DNA of 64,000 bases, from contig CM046344.1 of assembly GCA_025403435.1 (NCBI GenBank), positions 17,949,699 through 18,013,698 of the forward strand, read 5' to 3'. Below are positions 46,863 to 59,024 of the stretch, in pieces (the stretch's first letter is position 1; each line of letters begins with the position of its first letter). The position numbers and the translations under genes are program-made. Source of the DNA: Artocarpus heterophyllus (Eukaryota; Streptophyta; Magnoliopsida; Rosales; Moraceae). The notes under the pieces were generated by a model that made no database searches, was not told the origin of the DNA, and was given only the letters and a program-made list of their open reading frames with translations.

Positions 46863-47594
46863 TAGATGTTCACGAAATCCTTCAATTCGCAAAATTCGAC
46901 CAATTTAACTCAATCCGAAGGTTTTGGATTAGGTTTAGAAGAGTTTTCGATTGGTAACATATTGAAAAAATCCTAATATTTTAGATTGGATTATAAATTA
47001 AGCAATTCTCAATTTGTCAAATCTATCAATATAATACCCCATATATATGTGTGTGTAATTTTAATAATGTATATAATTAAATAATAAGACTTCATTTTGA
47101 GTTTTTCTTTAATTGAATTGTTTTGAAGTTTTTTTTTTAATAATTTTGGAGGTGGTGAATTTGCTTCCCTTGTGATTGAGTAGGGTGCGATTTTAACGCT
47201 AGGTTATCCCTGCAATCTGCTTTGAAGTTTTAAGCATTGATGAATGAACAAGCATTTGTTTTTACTTTTTTTTTTTAAAAAAAACTTGATTTTGAGTTTT
47301 ATTAAAGCTAATGTTGTAACAAATAGTTTTATTGACTTAGTTTATACTATGGTATGTTTATTTTAATTTTTGATGTTAAAAAATTAACCTTCAATGCTCT
47401 TATTTTTAAAGGTCTCAGCTCAATCTATGAAATGTAAAATCCAATATGTGAAATCTGGACGTTATCAGATTGAAATTTTTTCAATCCAAAGGTTTTAGAT
47501 CAGATTACCGATTGAGATTTTCTAAGTCTGAAAGTTTTAGATTAGATTACTGATTAACCCTAAATCTATGAAATCCAATTCGTGAACATCCCTA
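46863..47594. mobile_element. Non-autonomous hAT-like element with TAGRGATGTTCACGAA termini
   Basis: The left end TAGATGTTCACGAAATCC pairs with the reverse complement of the right end, TAGGGATGTTCACGAATTGG. Sub-terminal copies of 'aatccgaaggttttggatta'-type sequence recur in both arms. The 732-bp interior is non-coding. I did not find matching 8-bp flanks, so the superfamily is tentative. Confidence 0.5.
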
Positions 47595-48364
47595 AGAAAG
47601 ATGGTTCTTACCCTCAATTAGTTTGTGTTTTTCGTTTGTCTGTTTAACTTTGGTTACATTTTCTGTTGACAGGGTCCGTTTGTTTGTGGTATTCGGTTTC
47701 TCGACATCGACTGAATCGATTTTTCCATCAATTCTAGGGCATGTTAAAAAGAGTTATATGTGTGCACGATCTTTGGTGTATCGTTCTGGGTATGCACTGT
47801 TTGTGGAGCCTGGTGTACATCATTTTTCTTGAGTTTTATTCAAGTTTATTGATAAAACCGGTTATTTGTCGGTACCAATTTTTTTTTTGTTCGTAGGAGG
47901 CCGTGTATGGATCGGTGTATATATTTCGAAATCTATGCTTTGGAATATATTTTTCTTTTTCTTTTTCTTTTTTTAAAAAAGGAACTTATAAGCAGTTCTA
48001 TTTTGCAAAACAATCCTATCATGCTTTTAAGAAAATGGTATCGCTTCTTTTGTTTTCTTTTGCCATCCTCTTTTGCAACTTCTACAAATACAAAAGGAAA
48101 AGGACTCTCGAGGAAAACGTACTGAGGAATGAAAATATGATCATCCCCTCTTGATGTTTTCATGGAGAAAAAAAAAAGAAAAGAAAGAGGAATAGTCAAC
48201 TAGTAAACATACAGTTTACATTGCTCGGATCATATTTTTATAGCCGATGCACCAAATTCAGGCATTCTATAAGAAGAAAAGACATTCTCTGCCAATTAAT
48301 TAAACACTGCCTGCATTTAAATTTAGAAATTGGAGTTTCATAATCATATATATTGACTTTGCCC
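47595..48364. other. Intergenic stretch, no supported gene
   Basis: Short frames at 47623-47832 and 47903-48154 carry no recognised domain, and the second is biased by T- and A-rich runs. I leave them uncalled. Confidence 0.4.
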
Positions 48365-48738
48365 ATTGAGACCATCTATAATGCAAATGTCAGTACCAAT
48401 GTTATATTTGCCACCAAAATATATAAAAATAACATAATTGATGTATTATTTTATTTTGTGCTTCAATACATATGGCTATTTAAAATGTCATATTTTTATA
48501 ATTATTAAACCTTAAAATCCGTAAAAGTAAACTTTTAATATTAGAATAATTAAAAAGTGAAAATGTTATAATCATTAAAACAAAAAATTATCTATCAATC
48601 AATAGAAAGCAAAAACCAAATTTGTTAAATTTGGTGGCATTTACTATTAAATTCAACGTATAGCAAATTTAGTATTAAAAATAATATTGTATTAGATTTT
48701 TTTTTTTACATTAAAATGGCAATGTCATTGACACATTA

Positions 48739-51700
48739 TTATTATTATTATTATTTTGCTAAACATTGATTGCAATTGAAAAAACGAGAGAAACAAGAGA
48801 AGAGGTGGCCGCAGGACATTATACAAAAGTACGGGTCCACTCAGAGGAGTCTAAACTAACATCGTCAAGAATAGAAAGGGAGTAAACCTCCCCAAACATA
48901 GAGTTCCAGTTAGCCCATTTAGCAACATTATGCTGCAACCAATTACAATTACGACTAACCGAAGAGAGACTAAAAGGCCTAAGGCCTAGGATCTTATCTT
49001 CACACTGATCCATGATATTCTGAATGTTCTAAGGCCTCTGACAAAAAGGATTCTTCATGCATTCTAAAACAGTTTCATTGTCATCTTCAATACAAAGGAA
49101 CTTGAAACCAAGATGAAGTGTAACCTCAGTGCGAAGACGACCGCTGATGCCACTTCTGTGTCGATTGGGACTACAGAGTGCAGGGAAGACATCGACACTC
49201 CCACCAGATCCCCCAAGTGGTTCCGAAAAACCGTAGCTACAACCGAGCAAAGGTTGCAATTGGATACATCCACGTTACACTTAATCCAGCCCTCCAATCG
49301 CAAGCGGGGGACCAACAAGGAGACCTAGGACCCAGCGCCCACAGAAGCACCTCCCTCAGGGACCCAAAAGAAGAAGTAATAGTCCTGTCTAGGATAGGGA
49401 TATCTGGGTCAACACCTTCATGGACCTTATTGTTTCTGGCAACCAAATATGATCAAGGACCATTGAGGCAAATAAAAGGATGGCCGAAGCTTCAGAGGAC
49501 TCCACTTTCCACAAAATCCAGAATCAATCTTCAATTAATGCAACAACTTCCGGATTCGGCTTGAGGGACCACGCAGACGAAAACCAAATGGCCTGTGCCA
49601 CACTGCAAAAGAGAAAGATGTGCTTTGTCGATTCCTGATCTTGTAGGCAGTGGGGAAATTTTTGGTCTTCAGCCTTTGCCAGGTGAGAACAAGTGGGCAG
49701 AGCGCTATTTAAACAAGACCGCCTGAGAATTTTGTGCCTCAGCAAAATAAGGGACCTCTAGTGATAATTCCATAACTTTTGCCCAAAGCCAGGTAATTGG
49801 CTCACGCGACCATGGATGATAAGAGAATAGGTAGATTTGGTTGTGAAGGTACCACTACAGCTAGGAGCCCAAACCCAAGTATCAGCTCGGTTTGGGTTCG
49901 TAGGACCTAAGGACACGACAACTAGAGCTTCTGATCTTAGCTCGATCCCAGACACTAAGACAGAGAATCAAGTCCGTAACCACTAAGTTCTCATCAGTGG
50001 GGGGGAAGCTGGCAAGTAGGCTTAAAAACTTTGAACAACAGGATCCATGGATCCTTCCAGGCCTTAATAGAGACCCCATTCCCTACTGAAAAACAAGCTC
50101 CCTCCAAAATAAGATTTTTAATTTTGCAGAGGTTTATCCAAAAGGGGTATTAAATATTTGGCTCTGACCACCTGGACTGCCAGAGATGGCTGATTGGTTA
50201 ACAACCCCACCCCCATTTCTCTGAGTAGCACTTTGTTAAAATCTCCGGCATGCCAGATTCCTACGCCTCCAACTGCCTTGGGTTGGCAGATAGTATCCCA
50301 TGCTTTCAAGGCAATCCTGTTGTTCTCTCGAGAGTTCACCCCTACCAGAATTTCCACAAAAGGCAGTCAATGTCATTACATAGAGCCCGAGGGAGGGGCA
50401 TTAATTGCATAGCCTACACCGAAATAGCATGGCCCACAACTTGGATCAAGGTAAGCTGGCTTGCCTTGGATAAGAGTTTAGCACGCCAAACGGCCAGCCG
50501 TTGATGAAGTTGGTGAAGTATGAGATTGAAGTCAGAGCAGCAATCGAATACCTCCTGGCCTCAGTTAGAAGGTTATCCGCACCGCCTTGAGTTTCGTTCT
50601 TGCGCATTTAAGCATTGAATAAGGCTTACATAGGAGTAAAGGGAGCCCGAGGTGGTTCTGTTTTCCAGCGACCATTTTGACTCCTAAATGAGTTTCTAAG
50701 TTACACTGCAGAGTCGTAGTAGCATTCCTGCTAAATATCACGATAAACTTGTCCAAACTAACCGTTTGCCCTGACCAATCACTAAATTCTGCTAAGCAAT
50801 AGACAAAACTATCCACTTCTAAGCAGGCTGCCTTTCCAAACAGAAAAATGTCTTATGCGAAGAACATGTAGTTGATCAAAGGGCTCCTCCTGAACAACTA
50901 ATATCGCTCAACAGCTTATTGGAGCTATCCCAATTTAGTAATCTAGAGAACGCCTCCATAAAACGATGAATAGGTATGGCAAGATGGGATCACCCTGCTG
51001 AAGGCCTCTAGTGGGTTTGAAATTCGCGAAAGGACTACCATTAATAAGAAGGCTGAAGTTCACCGATGATATACATGCTTGTAGCCAAGAACACCATCTC
51101 TCATGGAACCAAAGGCTTTGAAAACTCTAATAATGAAGTCCCAATCCAGCTAATGATACGCCTTTCCAAGTCCAGTTTAAGGGCCATAAGGCTGCTCTTC
51201 CCCTGTTTATGCTTCAACTTATGGATCATCTCTTGTGCAATGATAGTATTGTCACTAATGGAGCACCCCACTACAAAGGCCGCTTGGGTAGGGCACACAA
51301 TCTTATGGAGAAGAGGCCTAAGTCGATTGGAAAGAAATTTTTAAACGATTTTATAGAGCACATTGCAAATGGAAATTAGTCTAAAGTGATTAAGATTGGA
51401 GGGGTTATTTCTCTTGGGAATGAGAACAATGTTTCTATTACCCACAATTGGATGGAGAAAGCCGGTTAAGAAGAAATCACGGATTGATTCTACAACATCA
51501 GGCCCCACAATATCCCAATAAACCTTGAAGAAACTCGCGGACATACCATCCGGTCGGGCACTTTACCACTGCCAATACTAAAAAGGGCTCTTCTAATCTC
51601 CTCAAAGTCCAGAATCGCATAGAGCTCCTCTATCTCGAGGCTGGAAATACAAAGAGCGAATAGACTCTCAATGCTCGGCCTCTTGGCAGCAACCTCAAGG

Positions 51701-54332
51701 CGGATGCTAGTGCTTATGCCCGACTACAAGGCTTGGAACTTGTTTAGGAACACCTCACCAATAGTGGCCCAAGACGACAACTATACTCCGTCATCATTTT
51801 GAATGAAGTCAATAGCATTCCTCCGTCTCCTAATGATCATGGATAAGAAGAAATACTTGGAGCATCTATCTCCTTCCTTCACCCATTTCTCTCTAGTTTT
51901 TTGCCTCCATATAATTGATTCTTGAAGCAGCTTCTCCTCCAACTCTTTCCTCAGGTCCTTATAGTTAGAGGACACATCCTCCGAAGGAGGACTCGTACTC
52001 AAATCATCAAGGGACCTCCCTATGATCGTGATGTTTGACTAGACTTTACTGCACTGTGACTTATTCCAGTGCAATTGGGCCTTTCTCATATTGTGAAGTC
52101 TAAAAAATAGGAAAGGCCCCGGTCTATGCCTCGACACGGAATGCCATGCATTCCTAACTACACTGAAACTTCCAACATCCTGATTCCACATGAGCTCAAA
52201 TTTAAAAGGTCTTCTAAGGAAGCCTTCCTCTCCCGTAGAATTAATCACAATAGGTCTGTGATCTAATGTCCTCGCTTGGAGAGTCTTAATCACAGCTCTC
52301 AGAAAGGGAGTTCTCCATTATGCATGTGCGACTCCTTTATCAAGACGGACTTGGATGAGGTCCTTTTTCCTCCTTCTCTTACTCCAAGCATATTGAGTTC
52401 GTTTCTGTTCAAGAGGAATAAGGCCCAGTTGATAAACTGAATTCCGAAGAGCCAAAGAGTAGGCCCCTCCATGTTTATCCCTTCTTTGTCCAACTCAGAT
52501 AACGTACCATTAAAATCTCCCATAAGGAGCCAAGGGCCATCAAAACCTTCGACCACCGACTGAATACCTTCCCAAAAGGCAGGTGGGTCCCTAGTATCTG
52601 GAGGGCCATAGATGGCAGATAACATCCAAACTGTGCCTAGGGGGTCCGAAGAGACTTTGCCAGGGATAATATTTTTATTTTCAAACACAAGTTGAAAAAA
52701 GAACAGTATTCTTCCAGGCAATACATAAGCTCCTCGAGAGTCCATCCGGAGGGACAGAAACAAAGTGAACAAAAGACAATTGAGATACTAAAAGGGTCAA
52801 ATGGGCTGAGTCAACTTTACTTTCAGACAAAATTAGAACATGGGTTTGACAGGCCTAACAAGACTTCTCAAATCACAAACTGTCAAGGGACCCGCCAACC
52901 ATTGACAGTTCCAAGAAAATATGATCATGGCTTCTATGGAGGCGGATTCCTGGCCTCCACAGGGGGTTGAAAGATTCAACAGAATAGACATTACCTGACA
53001 AGTGAGAGGGGAGGATTGGACCAAATAGTTCTCGAGCAGTCCTCCTAGGCGGGACATCAACCACGAGCTGATGTGCTCTCTTTTTCCAGGTTGAGTGGGG
53101 TTGGCCTTACAGCGACGGACGGTGTGGGGACTTGGAAGAGTGGCCAGCACAGAACCTAGGCCAGTCGTCAAATTCACCGATGCCCTTTCCTGCACAAGAG
53201 GCTCCATCTTCCACTATGGGCTGTCTAGGGACTTCCTTCCATTGTTGAGGCAGGCCGCAGCTGACGGCTCACGTGGGCTGATAAATGCTAAGATTAGAAC
53301 TTTCCTTTTTTTCAAAGGTTGGACTAGGGGTGCACAAAAACCGTCCCGCAACCGTCGGTCGTTCGCAATCGCCGGCCGCCCGTCCAAAAAAAAGACAATA
53401 CGGGTTCAACCCGTCCATTGACGGGTTCAACCCGCCCGCCTATATATGTTGGCGGGCGGGTTGGCGGGCGGGTACGGTTTTAAATTTTAGGGGGCGGGTT
53501 CAACCCAAACCCGCCCGCCTAATTCTTAAAAAAAAAAAAAAAAAAAAAAATCTTAATCTAAACCTCTCCCACTCCTCATTCTTTAAAAAGAAAAAGAACA
53601 TTTGAATTTGGTCATCATTTCATCTGTAGTATCCTGTTATTTTCGAACCCAATGAACAAGTTTTATGGAAGAACAAGAATTCTTGACTTTGTTCATCACT
53701 TCATATATAGTTGATGTTTCTTGTTGCAATGAATGATTATGTTTCTTAATTTGTTGTAAATATGGTTATTGTCTTTAGGCGTCAAACTTGGTTGTTGTTG
53801 AGAATGCTTCATACATTATCGTCTTATATTTTCTACAAATTTTCTTCACTTTTTTTTAATAAAAAAGAGCTCAAAAAATTATATTATACATTAGTGTAGA
53901 CCCAACCCGCCCGCACCCGCCCGCCCCCAAACCTAAACCGCCCACCACTCCATGGGCGGTTTGTGGGTTGGTTAATCGTCAACCCGCCACTTAAAAAAAT
54001 CGCCCCGCACCCGCTCAAAAACCGCAAACCCGCCCGTTGTTCACCCCTAGGTTGGACCAGCGTAGATGGGTCCGGGTTTGCACTGGGTCTGGGCTTCACT
54101 TGAGACATTTAGTCCCTCCTGTCTCCTGGCTTGCCTATTTATCATTAAGGTTTGGCCGGCCGACAGGCACTTTTCAAATTTTCCACCCTGATACTTCTCA
54201 TTATGGGCCAAATCCATGATTCTAATGGACAAATTGGGTTTTAACCCTAATGGGCCGGCCCCGTAGCATTGACTTGAGGATTTAAGGTGCATGAGACATG
54301 GACGGCTTTACCATCCTAGAAAGTCTTATTAA
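48739..54332 (-). pseudogene. Degenerate L1-type LINE retrotransposon (endonuclease, RT, RNase H)
   Basis: Pieces of ORF2 follow in order on the - strand. Endonuclease: IIFSWNCQWLAGPLTV (about 52920), SAIYGPPDTRDPPAFW and GPWLLMGDFNGTLSELD (about 52500-52650), LDHRPIV (about 52260). RT: NHFRLISICNVLYKIV (about 51345-51390), FVVGCSISDNTIIAQE (about 51230-51280), and an FA-stop-D remnant of the FADD motif near 50850. A zinc-finger-like region (about 49600) with HIFLFCSVAQAIW, and an RNase H-like end (about 49300, WIKCNVDVS). The frame is broken many times, so it is dead. It ends in an AAT-type tail (TTATTATT on the + strand, 48736-48757). A 725-bp hAT element interrupts it at 53325. Removing that, the LINE is about 4.86 kb; no ORF1 is recognised, so it is probably 5' truncated. 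Confidence 0.85.
53325..54049. mobile_element. Non-autonomous hAT MITE inserted in the LINE
   Basis: Perfect 8-bp duplications ggttggac flank it (53317-53324 and 54050-54057). The ends are TAGGGGTGCACAA and, reverse-complemented, TAGGGGTGAACAA. Eight-bp duplications and a YAGGGGTG terminus are typical of hAT. Sub-terminal regions are rich in CCCGCC/GGCGGG. The 725-bp interior has no transposase. Confidence 0.9.
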
Positions 54333-54446
54333 TGATACATTAACTTAGCATTGTGTTAGAGATGCTCTAGCTATTAATTGCTAACTAGTACTACAATTTT
54401 GTCTACTTTATTGTCTCGGAGAAAAAATTCATACATGTTAATAGCT

Positions 54447-54820
54447 TAGACTATCTCCAATGCAAATGAGCTATTACTATACTTGTTACTAAAAAGTGTA
54501 AAAGTAGTGCATTTAGTATGCTATTATATTTTGTGCTCCAATACATGATATTATTTTGAATGTTATATTTATTTTTTGTTGTAATTATTAAAAAGTGAAA
54601 GTCTTGTAATTACTAAAGTAAAAAAAGTCAATCTATTAACCAAGAGGAATCAAAGGCCAAAATTTCCATATGCCATACTTAGTGGTAAATTTTCTATCAA
54701 ATTTAGCATGTGACAAATTTGACATAAAAAATGGCCTTGCATTGGAGAGTTTTTTTTACTCTTAAATGCCAAAATTTGTCATTGACACATCAATATAGAC
54801 TATATTGGAGGTGCTCTTAC
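54447..54820. mobile_element. MITE family M1, copy 3
   Basis: It runs from AGACTATCTCCAATGCAAAT to TATTGGAGGTGCTCTTAC and matches copies 1 and 2 in order: 'gtgctccaatacat', 'taattattaaaaagtgaaag', 'caaatttgacat' and 'cattgacacat'. It ends 85 bp from the aldo-keto reductase stop codon. Confidence 0.7.
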
Positions 54821-54905
54821 AATAGTGTTAAGCATGTGATAGTTGCATTCTAGTTGTAAACATCCCAACAAGAAATTGGAATGCAAGAGGATTCAGATCA
54901 TCATC

Positions 54906-57003
54906 TCATATTTCACCATCCCACAATTCTTGGAGGCTGTTATAAGGACTCAAGCTCTCGTGTACCGTGAAATCCCCCCGGAGTAACCTTTGCTGCATGT
55001 GCATATTCCGCCTCAAGACATTAGTAGACAATTTCTTGTGCAAATAACAAGTACAATTCTAAGTAATAAGCAGAAACACTACCTGGTGGATTTCTGCAAA
55101 TTTTGAGAAGAGCTCTTGAGGAATGCTCCAGTCGAACAAGCTCAAGTTTTCCTTGATCCTAGACTCTTTTACACTCTTCGGAAGGACACTGTGTCCACTC
55201 TGAACACCCCAACGGAGAGCTACTTGTGCTGGCGACTTATTTAGCTTCTTGGCTATTTCAAGCAGTATTGGTTCCTTCAAGATTTCCCCTTTTAGCCAAG
55301 ACCCTGGAGATCCCAGTGGGGAATAGGCCTACAAGTTCACAATCGTCATTGTTATGGTCTATACAACCTAACCTCAGTTTTGTTCATGCTCATTGTAAGC
55401 TATTGGTATATAAGCTAACTTGTTCTTTTTGTCTGTTGTGCTTCAAGAAACTATGGATTCAATATTCAATGCTCAAACTACAATTGAATCAAGAAAAGGG
55501 GAAGGAAAAAAAAATAGACACGTATATAAGCAGGTCACAGTATTTTTATGCGGTTTGATCTGTAAGATTGCATCCTGAATCCATGAGAGACTCGAAGCAA
55601 ACTTTCACTAAATAAAGATCAAGATAAAAGTTGCAGCACTCTTTTTCCCTTCTTCCAGGCACAATAAAACCCAAATGAATTCTTGCCCAATAGAGAAAAA
55701 AAATACTAATATATGGACCTCAGAAAGCTCACTCTTTCATTTTTTCTGGAACTCATACTTCTCCTTCATATCCAAATATATTCAAAGTACTAGGTAAAAT
55801 GAAAGAAGAAATAAGCTCAAGAATTTTATTGCATGGCGCCATTAGTAACTAATAACCTTGCTGCTTTAAGAATCAAGTTAACATAATGTTCCAAGGATGA
55901 AAAATTTGGAAAGGAAGTATACCGAGAGATGAACACCGGCAGATTTGCACAAGTTATGAAGATTGGGTTGCTGCCACACCGGGTGACACTCAACCTGATT
56001 GACTGCAGGTGGAACATTGGCATAGGAAAGCAGCTGTTCGAGCTTCTTAGTCGAGAAGTTGCTCACACCGATGGCTCTAGCCTGGCCAGATGCATACAAC
56101 CCCTCCATTGCATTCCATGTCTCAGGAAGACACAAGGGAGCCATGACTTCGGGAGCAAATCCCCGCGACCCGGGCTTTGTCCTAAATGGCCAATGGATCT
56201 GTAAAAAGAATAAAGGTAATCTTCAAAAGCCTTTTTAGCATTATTTTAATAAACTAATTTGCTTTTCGAGTTATACAGGCATACAAGATATAGATCAATG
56301 TAATCAAGCTGGAGATCTTCTAAAGTCTTGGTCAATGCCTTTGAGACATCTTCTGGTGCATGGTCACTGCACCTGCAGTGTGTACATTCATCTTAATCTT
56401 AACTCGGAAACAATGTAATTCTTGAATAGTTTGCTTAGTCGGAAAAATCTATGAAACTAAAAGGTAACGAGAACAAATAGGAAAACATTGGAGAGATACC
56501 ATAGCTTAGATGTGATGAACAACTCCGAACGTTGCACTACACCAGATGAAAATAGTTCCTTCAGTGCCACACCTACCTGCACTTTGTTCTTAACAAAATC
56601 AGTGAATAGAAAGATGGAATCTAAAATGTGGCAAGCTAATTAAACAATATTTTACCTCTCTTTCGTTGCCATAGACTTGAGCACAGTCAATGTGCCTATA
56701 ACCATTCTGCATAAAAAACCGAATTCTTTGAGCAGCCAATCTATTACTTCAAATACTCAGCTTTAACAAAAGATAAATGAATAAATAAATAAATATTCTA
56801 GCGCTTCTAAAATTTAATTTTGTGAAGCATAGGGGTAAGCAGTGCGCAGCATATTATGCAGAGAATATAACCTTGACTGCTGTAATTACAGCTTCACCAA
56901 CAACACCAGGGTCAGCTTTCCATGTTCCAAGACCTACCGATGGCATCTTAGCCCCGGTGTTAAGATCAAAGTAAAGAGGTCCATAATTTCCATCACTAGC
57001 CAT
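54906..57003 (-). CDS. NADPH-dependent aldo-keto reductase (AKR4C-type), 7 exons
   Basis: AKR4C enzymes reduce reactive aldehydes and ketones with NADPH. Exons on the - strand: 57003-56872, 56706-56656, 56576-56500, 56372-56285, 56198-55923, 55328-55083, 54992-54906. All introns are GT-AG and the join gives 318 aa, the family length. The start is the ATG of [20 protein letters not shown]; an upstream in-frame ATG would add a hydrophobic stretch not typical of the family. The tetrad is present: D51 and Y56 ([11 protein letters not shown]), K85 (FITSKLW) and H118 (IHWPF). The nucleotide-site motifs GVSNFS and [14 protein letters not shown] are intact, and the protein ends [10 protein letters not shown] related gene lies on the same strand at the right window edge. 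No signal or transit peptide is evident, so a cytosolic enzyme is likely. The substrate cannot be read from the sequence. Confidence 0.92.
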
Positions 57004-59024
57004 TTTCTTCTGGACATGTAAAAAATGATAAACCAGATTAAAACAAACACATATGAACCAATAAGCAGAAAACAAAAAAAATGGAAAAGAAAAAAAATAC
57101 AAATAGTATCCGATATGTTCTGATGAGTTTCATTTTTTTTTTCCTCTAAATTCGGAACTTGGTTACTGAAAAAGGACTTCGCCTATTTGGATCTGATTTT
57201 TAGGACGAGGATGTGGGTTTTTTGGGTCCAAACTAAAAATAACGTTTTTTCAACACCAGATGTGTTATGGGGAGATTTTTCGTGCCTTGATCAGTTTTTG
57301 ACACCTCATTTAATTGTTGAGTGTTTTGAGCATGTAGTTCCTATTTATGAGCGTGGTTGTTATATTTACATGATATAACAAGCGGGAGAAAAAACAGCAC
57401 ATTTAAGCCTCAATATTCGATAGAGATGCACGGCAATAAGTTAGGATCTTGTGCAAAATCCCAATAACAACCACATTTAAATTCAAAAGGACCCCAACAG
57501 AAAAAGGAAAGAAAGAAAAAAAGAAAGAAAGAAAAGAAAAAGAAAAAAGAAAAAATAAAGATAGAAAAAAAAAAAGGAAATGTGACCCAAAACTAACTGC
57601 TTAAGCCTTGTTTTGCATTGCTGCTCTCTAAAAGAGGTTATGTGTCAACTCAGGACCTCACCCAATAACTGGGAGGTTTTAGGTTCGATTCTCTGAGGAT
57701 CACCTCTCTTAGTTTGTCCTGGTGTATTCAAATAGGAGGGTCTACACATGTCTTTAAAAATTATTCAAGTGTTCAAAAAGGTTGGACATCGTGAGATATC
57801 AAAAAATAAATATAAAAAAAAAGACCTCGTGCCAATGTCACAACAATTTAAGTATTAAATGTTTTGGTAGGAAGGTGAGAACGGAACTAATATGAAAATT
57901 TGAAATAACCTTGCCATCCTTCAAAGGTTAAAAAAATAAATGAAACAACAACTGACGTAGACATTTTAAGAGTACGATTGAAAACACTGATTCAAACTAG
58001 ATGTTATTCAGACTAATTTTACTGTAGTGCTTTCTGTTACAAAATTTAAATTTTTACGGTGTTTTTAGTTCAGTCCTTAGTTTCAAACCATGTTTCTAAA
58101 CGCCCTCTAAACCTTGAAATCTCATGTTAGTACTTTTAATGTTTTTAACCATGTTGAATAGAAAAACCATATTCTTACCATTTATTATTTTTTCAAAAAA
58201 AAAAGAATAAAGCTTATGGTTTCTCAAAAACTAATACAACAAAATGGGGGGAAAAAAGCAAGAGGCAAATTTTCCTTGAACGGGGTTAATTCAAATGTTC
58301 TCTCTTTCACTATATTCAGGAACGTTAGTAGAGTTCCTCCATGTTTGAGCAGAGGGCGAAGCTGCAAGAACCCATAGACTCGTAGCACATGCGGTACTGC
58401 AGCTTCCTTCAGGCATCGAATTAAAATAACAAACATGCTTCGAGAGCTGACCATTGTTATGAATTAGACGCCCTATTTCTATATTATCGAAAGCAAATAA
58501 AATTGCAAAAGGAAAAAAAATGCAAAAATAAACTCACAAATTTATAGTGGAGAGTTACATTAACTTTTAGCTGTTGTATAAGACTTGCTTTAATGAAGAA
58601 TAAGCTTACAAAACAAAAAATACACACCTCTCAACTCCATGTTAACAACCATCTCCACGACTTAACAACCATCATGCAAGGCATTTTTGCACAAATTGAA
58701 TTTGATTTAAGGATGTTTCCATGAGATGAAACCGGCCAATTTTGCATCACCAACTTAAAATTTGAACTAAGACGACATTCAATAATTATCGAACCACTAT
58801 ATAAACCCGAAAAAAGGGGTCCAACAAGTTTCTCAGGTAAACTAAAAATTTTTGCCCCAAGAATGTTCAATGGAACTCAAACTCCATTGTACTGACTGTA
58901 TTCTTTGAACCTCAAGTTTCATTTTTCTCCCATGGAAATGATACAGAGCCAGCTAAGCAACAATCAAAAAGCAGGACAATTAACAAATAAAGGTTCACTG
59001 CTACTACACAACGATTTGAGTTGT
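57004..59024. other. Intergenic region between AKR and p32 genes
   Basis: It holds an A/G-rich run (about 57495-57580), a SINE-like piece (57632-57735), and a decayed MITE-like piece (about 57975-58110: 'gattcaaact', 'ttttactgtagtgcttt', 'ggtgttttagtt'-type core shared with 29732-29870). Short frames at 57187-57378, 58224-58454 and 58631-58870 have no recognised family. Confidence 0.4.
57632..57735 (+). repeat. SINE-like fragment with B box
   Basis: GGTTCGATTCTC (near 57682-57693) matches a tRNA B box, and an A-box-like stretch (tgtcaactcaggacctcacc) lies about 40 bp upstream. Only one copy is seen in the window, so the assignment rests on the boxes alone. Confidence 0.4.

Larger units (their letters stand above)
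48365..54370. mobile_element. MITE family M1, copy 2, split by a LINE
   Basis: The left part (48365-48738) matches copy 1 (19782-20197) from 'accatctataatgcaaatgt' to 'cattgacacatta'. The right part (54333-54370: 'tgatacattaacttagcatt', then 'agagatgctct') completes it. The 10-mers at the break, tgacacatta (48729-48738) and tgatacatta (54333-54342), are the likely LINE duplication with one mismatch. Confidence 0.65.

Noticed and set aside
47623..48154. Short frames resembling membrane proteins
   Set aside because: Hydrophobicity comes from T-rich sequence; no family, no splice logic, no neighbouring exons.
52692..53605. + strand frames in the LINE and hAT region
   Set aside because: They are antisense to the LINE or read through the GC-rich hAT ends; no conserved motifs.
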